Source: Lentinus brumalis
Taxonomy: Eukaryota; Basidiomycota; Agaricomycetes; Polyporales; Polyporaceae
Length of the DNA: 64,000 bases
Reading direction: 5' to 3'
Assembly: GCA_001792895.1 (NCBI GenBank)
Contig: MARA01000015.1
Coordinates: 372,001 to 436,000, forward strand
Positions 46,965 through 58,107 of this stretch are shown piece by piece (the first letter of the stretch is position 1; each line of letters begins with the position of its first letter). Under the pieces are notes generated by a model. That model was not told the DNA's origin. It saw nothing but the letters and a program-made list of their open reading frames with translations, and did no database searches. The position numbers were made by a program, and so were the translations under genes.

Positions 46965-47160
46965 GGGATGCGCCAGTGCGCGCTCGCTTGGAATGCGCCA
47001 CTCTTGTTGGGGACGAGTCGCGCAGACCGACTATGTGCATGCGCTGTCTGCCATGCCATGCGCCGACCTGCGCATGATACGCTACGCACTAGCGTGTACT
47101 TGCGCCAGTGCAGCGCACGCGCGCACAGCGTATGCGCATGCGTGCGCGCGAGTCTGCGTC
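46965..47160. repeat. Right internal array of TGCGC-type words
   Basis: Rich in tgcgcc, atgcgc and gcgcacgc, continuing directly into the right inverted repeat (tgcgtcacgctgcgtcacgc). It is the counterpart of the left array but with less exact copies. Confidence 0.5.
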
Positions 47161-47165
47161 ACGCT

Positions 47166-47230
47166 GCGTCACGCTGCGTTGCGCTGCGTTGCGTTGCGCA
47201 CTTTTACATGTGCCCCTTCGGATGCACTCT
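47166..47230 (-). repeat. Right terminal inverted repeat
   Basis: Reverse complement matches the left repeat (details there). The outer end lies at the ct of gatgcactct. Confidence 0.65.
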
Positions 47231-47485
47231 AACCGCCTGTGGCGCCATATCTCGCGACTCGCGACTCATCGCGTAGGCCAGATGGGAAACACCAAATAAT
47301 GACGTGTCGTACGACAGGATCGTTGAGCTACATGGTCTCGATAAGAGCTTGGAGCGGTACGAGGCTGTGCAGACACGGAGTTGGGGGAGCTGGGACGAGT
47401 ACATGGTATGTACTACGAGGTCACTAGGCGGAATCGCTGCCGCGCTCGCATCTAAATGAGACCCTTCTTCAGCGCATTCTCCTGC

Positions 47486-48001
47486 TTAGAACTCAGTCGC
47501 ATATCCAGCACAGTTACGTCGGAAGTCACGTACCAGTGAGTACTCGTGCACGTCTTGATACCGGCCTCCCTGGTCATCCCGCAGGACCTTTCGGACACGT
47601 TCAATGCGGGCCTTGAGCTCGGCGTAGTCCCTATGAGCCGTAAAGTCCGCATCGGGAGCGTTGACGGCCATCTTTGCGAACGCGATGATATATCATGACA
47701 TGAACGGGTAGAGTGCCGTGTCGGCAGGAAGCAGGATGGCGACCCGCCGGAGCATATGTAGAATCTTGCGCAGCGGACTCGCCTCTGCCTGAACATGGCC
47801 TATCGCCCACATCCGTCCTTATGCTGGCCAATCAGGAGGCAGCCCATTCGACGGCTTCCCGCTGTCAAGCGGACTGAGGTCCTCAGGAAGGCCGGCCAAC
47901 TTCGCGAATTCGTTGGGTCCACCCTTTCTCACTTCGTTTGCCGCCTGTAGGACTTCCAAGCCGTAGTACCATGTGCGAGGCTTCTGCTGAGGGTCCGCCA
48001 T
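47486..48001 (-). pseudogene. Third copy of the 189-residue family, broken by two stops
   Basis: Starts at ATG 48001 (MADPQQKPRTWYYGLEV) and keeps LPEDLSP. It then meets TAA after PPDWPA, continues in the same frame (WAIGHVQAEASPLRKIL, DTALYPFMS), meets TGA, and resumes with IIAFAKMAVNAPDADF and IERVRKVLRDDQGGRYQD to VRDF. The final part is out of frame relative to the intact copy, although TVLDMRL is still encoded. It sits just outside the right end of the transposon, while the other two copies lie left of it. No function would remain. Confidence 0.65.
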
Positions 48002-49935
48002 GACTCGAAGGGTATGAGTGCCGAAGGGACCTGCAGAGACTCGAGAGTGACGTGGTGGTACGTTGTCAGGATGAGCGCTGGTGTAAGTAGGATGATAGTA
48101 ATACGTGCCGGAAGAGATTCATTGCCCACGTGGCGAGACCTGCCGCCGACGCAAAGACACTCCCGACGCCGTTCCAACGCCCGCGCACGGAGTCGCAGAA
48201 GGTGAGACAGGTACTTGTCGCCACAGCGCCAAGGCAGGGCAGGTTAACGGAGTTCTCCCGAGGGCAAGGATACAGTCAAATCGCCTGGGCCTGCCTGAGG
48301 GCTCGACGGGTGGGCACGTCTGAGTCGCCGAACATATCTGGCGTATAGCTCAGGGCCACGCAAGCCGACCGAGGAAGACAGGTGGTCATTTTCATGAATC
48401 CGAGTGAGGAGCCACAGATGCTACTGCGATGTCAATCGTCCCAGCAAGACGAGGAGACTGGCGAGGAAGAGAATGAGCGAAGCCTGGAGGGGGACGAGCA
48501 ACAAGGAGACGATTCCGCCGACGCCCCTCTTGATGAGGTTGTTCAGACGGTGTGATTGACGAAGCCGTGCGACGTGCTCGGAAGTCCCCGACAGACAGAC
48601 GTTGGACTCTCGCGGCCGTTGCTTGACCACGATACCTATCGACGCCCTGGCCAGGCTGGATATGAGCGCAGAGAACCAAAGGACGTTGAGCCACACGGGC
48701 CAGGTACAGTTACACGGCGATGCGGTGGCGGAGACGACACATGCGGGCTGCGTATCAGTTCATGAATCGATTCTCCACGGGGAAGCTGCAATATTGCATT
48801 CCGTGATGGCCATCGTAGAATCCTTGGGCTGCGGCTGGGGGAGCTGATATTGAACGCGGTCAGAATGGCGGAGGACAGACCGGCCTATGGGAGTCGTAAC
48901 TGATGTCTCGAAGGTGGAGCTCGAGGAGGCACCCACGCAAAAAGGTGCCCATCTCGGCGTTCCACTTTGCCACCATGTCGTCAAACTCGCTTCAGGCCTT
49001 GACGATCTCCGCAGTATGTTGCCATAATTCAATCTCCTCCTGATTGATGTAGGTGTCGCTAACAGCCGCGAAAGTCTTGCTGGAGTTCGGTTGCTGCGAA
49101 CGGCGTCATTCGTGCGTCTTGGATATGAGGTACTAACGTACTTCAAAGATGCAAAGAACGGAGCTCCGTCTGTCTGGAGCGGATGTGTGCTGTGGAACAG
49201 TCGTGAATCTCTCATCCTAACAGCATTTGCAAGTCTCTCGGTCAGTTGGTAAGAGCGAAACCGAATGTAACTCACCGAGGTCCGTACGGCGTAGATCGTG
49301 CGTCGGGGCAGCCACCGAAAATCCCCTCTCTATCGGAGCTCGAGGGACCAGATGTCTTCAGAGCTCATCCTGGCCGCCCGGGAGCTAGAGGGATGAAGTA
49401 CATACCTTGCAAGGATGTAGTCCTGTGTCGCGGTGTGAGGAGAGCGAGGCGCATCTTGGCTGTTCAGCATTGAGGGACACCTTCGTCCATCTTCAAGTGG
49501 GTACTTGAGCGGCAACTGTAACAGGTTGACCCATCTTGGAGGCTTTCCGATGGCCTTCGTATGGTGCACATTGGTTAGCGGACAATGAGGCCGATTCGCG
49601 AAATTCGACTGTCGCGCACCTTCAGTTACCTTCGCGTCGACCTACAAGTCGCCCAGAGATAAGTACCGCCGAAGCCAGCGTGTATACGCACAGTTTTGAA
49701 ATCCAAGTAAGCATCGCAAGCGTCATTCTTGAGCAGTATCCATGCACGGAGTGAGCAGGAACAAGTTGGATGAAAAGCCAAAGAAAACTGATCGACACAA
49801 CCGATTAGTCACCGAGGCCCCTTTAATAGGCGCCTGTACACTCGTAGGTTCGAATCGCCGCACAAGCCTGAAAGTCGTCGTTGCTGGACCTAGCCGGTCA
49901 ACACTTGGAAGAAGTACAGCAAACATCGAATGGAC
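48002..49935. other. Intergenic, no gene recognised
   Basis: Frames are short and splice-like sites scattered. The text around 49846-49862 (gtaggttcgaatcgccg) resembles a tRNA T-loop but no tRNA fold surrounds it. Confidence 0.35.
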
Positions 49936-51550
49936 TTAGTTGTAATGCTTGAGCACCACCCCATTCAGTACCTGCTCCTCCACAACGTCATCCTTCCGCT
50001 GCAGCTCCGACAAGCCGTACGCCTTCGTGCGCGCAACGCGCCACTCGCGCGCCGTCGGCGCATCCTCGTCAGCACACTTCCGTTTGATCCCGACGCGCTG
50101 CAGGACAGGGCTCTTGGAGAAGGGCACGAGCTTGACATCGTCGTTCGGAAGGCCGAAGTAGAACATCCCGAGACGCGTGCAGCCGCGCTGGTCCGCGGGA
50201 GGCTGCACGACGCGGTGGATGGTCGCTTTGTAGAACCCGCCGGAGAACATCTCCATGGAGTCGCCTACGTTGACGACCTGCGAGGGCATGAAACATGTCA
50301 TCTACGGCCTGTAGTGAATCGATCACTTACGAGACCGTTAGGGATGTGCTTGACGTAGCGCCATTTGCCGTCGGGGAACAAGATTTGCAAGGCCGTGACG
50401 GGTTGGCTCCAGAGGATGGTGAGCGAGCCAATGTCTACGGGTCAGTATGAGCATATGCCACAAAGAGATCTGATTGTACGTATTCCTACCCGTATGTCCC
50501 TTCAGCCAAACGTTTTTCACCTTGGCCTCGTCTGCTTCGTTGCGGTATGGGAAGCTATGGGGAGCGGATGCCAACTCGGAGGAGCGAGCGAGGCAAGTTC
50601 GATAGTACTCACTACTTCATCAAGCGGACTAGGGAAGATTATCATCGCGGTCAGATATCGTATCAGAAGTCACTACGGAGACTCACTGTACGTCTCGCCC
50701 TCATCATCGAAACCATTCAGGTTGACGAACGTCTCCTCAGGTAGCTCAAGCCCGAGCGCGAGTAGCCTGTCGCGGCGTCGCGAGCATGGTGAGCACGAGC
50801 AACCTCCTTGCTTCGCTCCACTCACCTGAGAATAGGATGAAGGACGTTATAGTGATTGTGCTCCGCAAAGGAGCGGATCTCTGGGAGGAAGGGCTGCAGA
50901 GCCTTCGGGTGTTGCTGCTGGAAAACCGGGCGGTGCACTACGTTCGTCGTTGGCTGTCAGCATGTCTTCCTAAACGCGCCAGGCAACAAGCTTGCGACGC
51001 ACGATTATAGTGTTCTATCTCGTCGCGCACGCCGTTGTCGATGGTCTGTGAACAGACAATTCCTCGTGAGCGGTTTCGCCGCTATATCTCGCGACACTCA
51101 CCCAGAATTGACGAGCCTTGTATCCTCTGTAGGATCCGCTCTCCATGATCTTGCCAGCCAGTTGCTTCTTCTCCTCCTCAGGGACATGACTGAAAGGAAT
51201 GTCTGCGATGTCGAACAACCGATCGGACTGCGAGGATGAGTCAAGTTGCATTCCCCCCTGCAAGGGTCCGACTCTACGAGTACCTACCTGCGCTTGAGAA
51301 AGACCGTGATTGACGACGTAGAGAAAGCCATACGTGCGCATCGCATCGCGCACGATGGGGGCGAGCTCCGCGCGTCCCTCTGCGGTCTTCGCCTTCGAGA
51401 GGTCGATCAAGGGGAACTCAGCCCAGTCCACTGTGGAGGCATTAGTAAAGCGTCATATCGGTGAACGCTGAACCAAAGATGCTCACCGTCTTCATTCGTT
51501 GGGGCGGGTGGCTCGTAGTGCGGTACAGGGGGGAGAGTAGTGCCGGGCAT
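49936..51550 (-). CDS. 2-oxoglutarate/Fe(II)-dependent oxygenase, isopenicillin N synthase-like
   Basis: Ten exons join in phase to exactly 364 residues: 51487-51550, 51288-51430, 51102-51227, 51003-51045, 50826-50937, 50687-50766, 50613-50628, 50490-50554, 50331-50434 and 49936-50277. The N-terminal DIOX_N region reads FPLIDLSKAKTAEGRAEL then TYGFLYVVNHG. The catalytic jelly roll follows with iron ligands H215 and D217 (WLKGHTDIGSLTILW) and H272 (ATIHRVVQPPADQRG). R286 is the likely 2-oxoglutarate anchor, in RLG rather than the classical RxS. Length and motifs fit cytosolic oxygenases of this superfamily, which hydroxylate or desaturate small molecules. The true substrate cannot be told, and despite the family name penicillin synthesis is not implied. 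The seventh exon is only 16 nt. No biosynthetic cluster partners are visible nearby. Confidence 0.9.
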
Positions 51551-52109
51551 GATTGCGATATCGCCCTGCTATTTCGTCCTGCGACGGGCGATACTTATCG
51601 GAAGAGCATCTGTGGAGAGGTCCGCAGGTTCCAGTCTTCACGTCACGGCACGAGCGGCACAGGGGTGGCATGCAGAGAATAGTAAGGTTGTTACCTCGTA
51701 CATGGGAAACAAGCCAGTCAATGGCTTCGCTGGCGGTCTGCTGACGAAGTCACCTCGCTCAACCTGGGAACGGAGGCTCCAGACGTGTAGAGACTTGCGG
51801 CTGTAGGGGGTTCTCCTGCCCGTTCAAGATCACTCAGGTTATCCGGAGCTGCATGTGGTTATACTTGGTCAGTACGCACTTAGATCATGACGTACAGGAC
51901 AAGACCTACCACCGCTGCAATGCCGCGTCTCACAACACGAACTTGAAGGAGGGCCGGTTCATGGCAATGTTCAGACTAGCTTTGCCGACAATAAATCATA
52001 CCATTCACCACCAAACCTTGATACACGATGCCCTATCAGAACATGATGTTCGAATATCGAGCGGGCGTTAACGTCCTCGCACACAACCGGCGTACGATTC
52101 CTGCTGATC
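51551..52109. other. Intergenic
   Basis: The head-side region of the oxygenase; nothing else supported. A minus-strand frame from 52186 to 51971 would extend the neighbouring secreted protein if its last splice differs from my choice. Confidence 0.35.
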
Positions 52110-52805
52110 CTACAAGCACCCGGATCCGCTGCAGCGCAAGCCGTCAGAATCATCCGCACCAACGGCGATGCAGTGAGTACATACAACTGGCCAATATTTC
52201 GAAGGGAGCGGTGAATGCGGCCGCTCCAGCGGAGTCCTTGAGCTGAACATCAACTGACACCCCTGCAAAGTCGCCATGTTACCATCATCAGATGCTCTGA
52301 GGGCGAGACGCAAAGGCGTACCTCCGGTGACGTTGGTGGCCCATTTGAACGTCTCGCCGGGGATACCGCGGAACGACTGGACAACGTTGCCGCCTTCGAG
52401 AATGCTCTAAACCGAGATTATCAACCAGGCCGACTTCTCAGCTCTCAGGAAGTACGCCTGACCTCTAGTTCAAGGAGGAGCAGCAAAATCGAAGTCAGCA
52501 TACATGCGGGTGCACTGCGCAAGGGCCTACCAGAGTGAAAGGCGCTGCGGGTTCTGCGCATAAGTTGTGGATTCGGGCAGAGGTTGGGTGTCCGTTCACT
52601 CACCAACTCCTCCGGTCCAAGTGAAGTCAATCGGGATGCACTGAGTCGCTGCGGCGCTGAGAGAGCAATGAGCCCGAGAGTGTATCGCATGTATCTCAAG
52701 AAGAGCCACGTACGGAGTGTTGATGATGAGGGGAGTGGCGACGGCAGCCGCATGAGCGACAACAGTCATGGCGGCGACAATAGCGAGACAGGGAACGAGC
52801 TGCAT
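52110..52805 (-). CDS. Small secreted protein with an Ig-like domain, copy 1
   Basis: ATG at 52805 begins a signal peptide (MQLVPCLAIVAAMTVVAHA). Exons 52714-52805, 52604-52656, 52531-52544, a very short exon near 52452-52460, 52322-52406, and one or two more to about 52110 give PAAATQCIPIDFTWTGG, APFTL, ILEGGNVVQSFRGIPGETF then KWATNVTGG and VSVDVQLKDSAGAAAFTAPF. The layout (Cys, W-T/S-GG, hydrophobic beta strands, terminal G-x-C-L) is that of small secreted or wall-linked basidiomycete proteins related to Kre9/KNH-type Ig-like domains. The last exon is uncertain: the expected GSGCL stop at 52110-52112 needs a phase I cannot obtain from the visible sites. A paralogue lies at 55193-55919. Confidence 0.65.
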
Positions 52806-53243
52806 GATGGACGTTCGCGGGGTTGAGCAGTAGCTATTTTCGCTGAGCACCTTTGCATCTTATAGCCACAACCCTTGCACATGCGGTGATGATAATCTGA
52901 TACACGTCATCCCACGAACGCCACGGCGAAGATGGCCGCTGGTGCATACATATGACCCCGCGAATGCAACGGTCAATTGAACAAGCCCGGGCTGTGCAGC
53001 GAGCCGCGCTCAGAAGAGCCTGGAGCTATGGATAACCTCAGTAAACCTTCAGATACGTAAGGAAATAACTCACAGAACGATGTCTGACATCGGCATCGCA
53101 CTCGTGCGGCGACTTCATTAAGTATCGACTCGCTGCTCACCAAGCGACATCTGTCCATGTTCAATGGTTCCGGTGACCTCGAGGCTCGTTCCACGCTTCT
53201 TGACAGAACATGACGATAAAAGCTGCGCGATCCTGCGTAGCGC
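52806..53243. other. Intergenic, promoter region of secreted protein copy 1
   Basis: Contains a TATA box at 52858-52864 (TATAAGA on the minus strand, about 55 bp ahead of the ATG at 52805). Otherwise nothing recognised. Confidence 0.5.
52858..52864 (-). promoter_or_regulatory. TATA box of secreted protein copy 1
   Basis: TATAAGA in the context gtggctataagatgc on the minus strand. Confidence 0.55.
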
Positions 53244-54617
53244 TCACGTCTCAACACATTGCTCGAGCACCTCCTCAACGTAGTCCGCCATAATGCGCAT
53301 CCCTTCCTTCGACGGGTGACTGGGTACATGCGCGTCAGCGCACAGCCGCCAGACATGGCAAACGAGAACTCACTTCGGTATGTAGTAGAAGTAATGCTCC
53401 GGGTCGTCGCACATCCCCTCCGTCGAGCAGAACTTGATCGAGCAGTCGACGATGCACGCATCCGTGGTCACGTACCCGAAAGCCTCGTACCCGGGTCCGG
53501 GCCCAGCACGCCGTCCCATATGCGGCTGAACTGCGCGAAAGCGACGTTCAACTTCGGCCCATGCGCCCGCTGCCGGTAGAGCTGATGCCGTGGTGGAAGT
53601 CGTACAGCCCAGAGTAGATCGTCTGGACGAACGCATCGCCCGCGGGTGTGTGAGTGCCTAACCCGTAGACATCGGCGAGGAGAACAGAGCGTGCGTTCGT
53701 GGGTGGACTTGCGAGGATGCGGATCTGTGAGAGGATCACTTGGGCTGCGGCCTGGAGGTTTGCTTCTCCGTCGGCTGATGATGCACGATTGTCAGTGTAC
53801 GCGTCTCGAGAACAGAAGTCAAGGAACAGTGACGAACTCCTCGAGTCTCCGAAGTCACTGTGTCCGTGTGAGTACTACAACTTCAGAGCTGCCGCACGCG
53901 AGGAACTCACTTGATCCCGAAGAAGATAACATACAGCGTACTGTCCGAATCGAGATCGTTGCCCTGGCTCAGGAAGGTTGCCACTACATCGAGAGATGGG
54001 CAGGAGCTCCACAGTACTCCGTCCTGGGGCTACGCACTCTGTCCGATGAAGTCCACCTTCTTGTAGTTGCTCGGCCAGAGCCGCAGGTCCGTGCATGCGC
54101 CGGATTGCTACGGGCACGCATACAGGCATTCGATTGATCATGGATCTAATACGATACGACATATACGCACCGCGTAGTCCATGAGCGTCGCCCCGATATC
54201 ATCCGCCAGGTTCTCAACCCAGACCTTCCCATTCGTTGATCGTCCTCCTGCCTCTGCGTCCGGAGGCACCACCACCGGTGGTGCGAGAGGCCCTCCATCG
54301 TCGCGACCGCCGTCTGTATACGAGTCCTGCGACAGTCGATCAGCCTGATGGAGCGAGAAGCACGTCGAGAGACGTACCCCGAAGGCCACAATGGTCTTGA
54401 CGCGTTTCAGGTCGATACCGGCGTTGACATCAGAGACGTTGCCAGAGAGAAAACCGCATGCTGGAGACACCGCGAGATGGATACCGCCGTTGCTTCCGTG
54501 CTGCCGCAGCGAAGCTACGTACTGGTCTTGAGTCTGCGCTATTGCGTACGCGTTGCTGAAGGCCTGCATAGACAAGCTGAAGACAATCGAGCCCAGGTTC
54601 AGCGTAAAAAGCCTCAT
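53244..54617 (-). pseudogene. GDSL/SGNH esterase, CE16-like, with two frameshifts
   Basis: ATG at 54617 starts a signal-like N-terminus (MRLFTLNLGSIVFSLSMQA). Exons 54378-54617, 54171-54326, 54038-54107, 53911-53983 and those beyond give TIVAFGDSYTDGG (nucleophile S82), NGKVWVENLADDIGATLMDY, LWPSNYKKVDFIGQ, LYVIFFGIND, NARSVLLADVYGLGTH, IWDGVLGPDPG, YEAFGYVTTDAC, and the last block DDPEHYFYYIPNHPSKEGMRIM with the catalytic Asp and His. These match secreted carbohydrate acetylesterases of family CE16. The frame slips twice in the penultimate exon: between DFHHG and HQLYRQRAHG (near 53590) and between DPG and YEAFGY (near 53494). Each is a one-base change with no possible intron. Either the gene is freshly dead or the bases are wrong; all catalytic blocks survive. 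Confidence 0.7.
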
Positions 54618-55192
54618 CGGAGGATGAAAGTCAGAGTCCTGGATGAATACTGGTATCGATCGTCACTCCGGGGTACGTAGGACACAGTACGACCAGGAGA
54701 GAGGCATGCGATCAGCGAAGCTGGTGGTGGATAGAAGGCAAGCCGGTAACAGCATTAACTCCTCCGTACAAAGTGGATGATGTCATACTTACTAGGACTT
54801 TAACCCAATTTGTTACATGACTTACTCCACCTAATTATCAAGTCTACTTGTAACCCTCTTCTCCGATGTTAGCCTATTAGTTCAATCAAACGAGCACTAC
54901 AACCAGAGCCGTCTCCTTCGATAAAGGAGTACATGTAGGAAGACAGCACGCTGTCTGTCAAAATCACGCTCTTATGAAGCCCGAAGCCCTGAGCCGAGCG
55001 AGGACCGTGAAAGTGTAGCAGTCGACGCTCAGCGGGGTGTGACAACAAGCGGGACAGAGTGGGACCGCACTCTGGAAAGGGTAACGGGAACGCGGCAAGC
55101 TGAATCATGATTAATCGTCTTGTACAGTGAGTAAGTCCGTGTCCATGAGCTATCCAGAAACCGTCCAATCAGTGGCGACGTAAGATGAGTCC
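54618..55192. other. Intergenic
   Basis: AT-richer than its surroundings around 54780-54880. No gene recognised. Confidence 0.35.
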
Positions 55193-55919
55193 TTATGCGA
55201 TAAGAGTGCAGTTGTCGAAGCCTGAGATGAGATTCACTCGTCTTCAGCGGACGTGGTAGATAGTCAGAGCGGGGAAGACTTACCGGGGCCTACGATCACT
55301 GGAATCGAGCTGGACGACCTCCCTACGGAGTCCTGGACGTCGAAACGAACGATCGTTCCTGGAGGAATAGCGACACTGTGAGTAAGTATGTTATCTCGAC
55401 AAGCAGGATAAATACATACCCTCGGAGACGATCACCTCCCAGCTAAAGGGATTGGGTGCATCGAACCAAGTCACGGCGCGAGCTCCGTTCAGGTACATCC
55501 TAGAAGAACGTAAACATCAACGAAGTTATTCATCAGAGCTAACACTAGAGACACGTACGACTAGACGGTGCAGCGGCAGGGACATAGCTGAGGTCAGTAT
55601 AGGATCAAGCAATATGACGAGTGCCTTCTTACGAAGTTGTATCCAGCTAAAAGGAACGAGTCGTCGTCAGCATGTGTACACTTTGCAGCGTGGTGACGAT
55701 TGTTACTTACGGGTTCCTCCAATCCACTTGAGCTCGGTCTGCGCGCACTGGTTGAGATGGAAGCTGCGACGTGGTCAGAGCACAGACGCTATGGCTGAAG
55801 GGACATGCGTACTTGGTCTCCATAATGAGCGGGAACTTCTCCTCAGCTGCAGCAGGAGCAGCCGAGACCGAGCCCCCTGCGAGGAGAGCGGCGGCAGCGA
55901 GTACGGAGAAGACCTTCAT
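55193..55919 (-). CDS. Small secreted protein with an Ig-like domain, copy 2
   Basis: ATG at 55919 opens a strong signal peptide (MKVFSVLAAAALLAGGSVSA). Exons 55813-55919, 55711-55763 and 55633-55646 are followed by three or four more ending with TAA at 55193-55195. Peptides are FHLNQCAQTELKWIGGTP, GYNF, YVPAAAPSS, MYLNGARAVTWFDA then PFSWEVIVSE, VAIPPGTIVRFDVQDS and VIVGPGFDNCTLIA at the end. The scheme matches copy 1 (Cys, W-I/T-GG, beta-strand pairs, terminal Cys-x-Leu) although sequence identity is low. The third exon is 14 nt in both. The phase of the fourth exon is unresolved. Secretion is likely; enzymatic activity is not indicated. Confidence 0.65.
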
Positions 55920-56004
55920 TGTTGGCTTGAAGTTGGAAGTGGGCTGAACGATGAGAAGAGAAGGAACGAAGTCGTTGAGCATCCCTCAAGGGCGCATACG
56001 ACCG

Positions 56005-56012
56005 TATTTATA
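56005..56012 (-). promoter_or_regulatory. TATA box of secreted protein copy 2
   Basis: TATAAATA on the minus strand (tgctataaatacgg), about 90 bp ahead of the ATG at 55919. Confidence 0.55.
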
Positions 56013-58107
56013 GCACGCTGGTGCGGTGTGCCCTTCGGAACCGCTGACCTGCTGCACGCATGATGCGTCGGCGGTCGATGGCCGCAACTACGCCTCGAGC
56101 CAGATGGCGGGCCCGTTCTACCGCGAGCCTGCCGTGGCGATGCTACAAACATGTTTGATCGTTGTTTTCAGAGTCGGTCGACCACCCCGAGGAGAAAAGG
56201 TCACGGACGGAGGGTCTGGAGGATTTAAAATAGAGCTGCACTGCCAGAGCTTGACTAGAGTCCAGCACACGCACGTCGATTCGTATTGGGCAGCCCCAGG
56301 CTGATCCAGGTGCCTGGGGACATTGTTTGCCGGGATCTGTCAGTTTTCGAGCTAGGACTCGAGACGCTCCAGAATTCGCAACGCCCGCTGCCGTCGGTAG
56401 TCAGCTGGCGTTCCAGCGCAGTACCGCTCCCACCGAAGTGCACAAATTTCGAGCAATCGCTGGGTTAACAGGGCCCCTAGTAGCGTCTCCAGGCCAAAGA
56501 TCGTGGAGGAGGATTTGGAGGAAGTGACTCGCGACTCGCGCGGGAGGAGGAGGAGGCCATCACGGTCCTAGGTCATCATCGAGCGCTTGAGCTCGAGACG
56601 GACAAGTGATCCGTGGGAACTCGGCGGCTGTGCACCGAACCACCCGATCTGACTCGGGGTTTTCGCGCGCACACAACGTCAGCCTCAAAGGCAGCCCGGA
56701 CTTTGTCTACCCTAGGCAGCCCACGATACAACAAGTCGCCCGCACTATGTTCGTAACGTCTGTGCTGCGCTGAGGAAGTTTAAAGGGTGCGTATATGTAG
56801 GGACAGTGTCAAATGGAAGTGCGACAAGGTTCAACATCATGCAGGACGTACTGAGACGGTCAAAACTGTGCAAACATTGGCAGATGACCGCCGGACGCGT
56901 GAATCCTTCGTGTACAACGCGTGCCACTACTAATCGATTTTGCTTGGTGCTTTCGGGATTTTGAGGTGAGTTTCTTCACTCGTGGCATTGTCTACGTAAG
57001 TACTGACGGCCCTCCGCATGTAGCCACTGGCCCTTGTCAGCACCGACTACGGGAGATCTCGACGGTGCTGATCACTAGCATGACAGGAAACCTCAACTAC
57101 GCCACGTATCCAGAACGCTCCTACGAAGCTAATCAGGTCTATGGCGCGACTTGACTGTCATCGAGTAATTTGAAACAGCAACACCGCACTGTGAACGATT
57201 GTAGACGGTTAGTATCTCGCACCATTTCTAGATGACTGTGGCGCCGTCTGTCACAGCGACTCACTACGTGCCACCAGAAGGCGCCTTGCGGTACCCAAAG
57301 CATTCCCGAACAGTCACCGGCGATATCACGTCTGACGAGACTAGTGGCACTATCTAGCGCCTCAAACCATGTCCAGAAACCCTCGCGCTCGTGTTGCCTG
57401 TGAGTGCCCCTTCTCATCTCGACAATGTGTCAGGATCGCCACCGGTACCATGTTCATATAGCTCCCTCCAGTTCGTCTTCAGCTGGCTGCAGTGGTGTAT
57501 GTAGCCACAGCCGACCGGAGAACTTCGTCATCGCTACAGCGGTGCGCCCACGGGGATGACATCGGAACCTTATCAGTGAGTGCGCTGCGCCTGCGACCAC
57601 CCGATTTCACCTGATGAACTTCCAGTCCACTTAGAGCCGCAGTTCTGATGCCACTTCAGCCTTGCTTGCCTTCTCTCGCTTCCCAGTTAAAGAGCCACTT
57701 GAGCCACTTTTCATCGGCTTCGTCGATTGAGCCCTCGTTCTGAAGCCGACCAGCGACGGCGAAGCAATTTATTGAAGGTACAACTTAGGTCAGACTGTCT
57801 TCAGACTTAGCAACCTGACTGTGGTACTGACGAAGCTTCATTGGCTGTAACTGCATAGGGTGGTGGACTCGCCAGGTGGAAGTTGCACATTGACACCTGC
57901 TCAGCGCGCGCCGCAGGGCGTTTGCTGTGTCCGCCACACCGCCGAGACCACCCGCGCCCGAGTATGATAGGCATTAGAACCAATGTTAGCGTGAATTGTT
58001 CCTCCGACGGGCGCATACGCTAGTGTACAAGTAACAGTGCAACGACCCGCTGTCTCCGCTGTGGTGAGTCCTTGCTTCTGCGTTTTCCCCGCCCGTTGCA
58101 CATCGCA
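56013..58107. other. Intergenic, no gene recognised
   Basis: Only short frames of mixed character. A few splice-like sites near 56960-57000 and 57210 do not connect reading frames I would trust. Confidence 0.35.

Larger units (their letters stand above)
39410..47230 (+). mobile_element. Candidate Mutator-like DNA transposon, 7.8 kb, with a single large gene
   Basis: The element is defined by imperfect terminal inverted repeats of about 65 bp (39410-39474 and 47166-47230) flanking a gene with a DDE transposase core and a WRKY-GCM1 zinc finger, the usual DNA-binding module of many Mutator-like elements. Additional arrays of GCGCAACGC-like words occur just inside both ends (about 40165-40390 and 46965-47160) and may be transposase-binding sites. 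I could not find a convincing 8-11 bp target-site duplication, so the exact outer limits are uncertain. The stretch 39475-40164 holds no gene I can see. The large gene can be read end to end with plausible splicing, so the copy may be recent. Confidence 0.65.

Noticed and set aside
39350..47290. Target-site duplication of the transposon
   Set aside because: No matching 8-11 bp was found outside the inverted repeats at any reasonable end position, so none is claimed.
49840..49870. tRNA T-loop-like sequence (ggttcgaatcg)
   Set aside because: The stem bases do not pair and no anticodon or acceptor arm is found around it. The similar ggactcgaacgcccg near 13870 fails in the same way.
49936..55919. 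Secondary-metabolite cluster around the oxygenase
   Set aside because: The neighbours are secreted proteins and an esterase. No synthase, transporter or cluster regulator is present.
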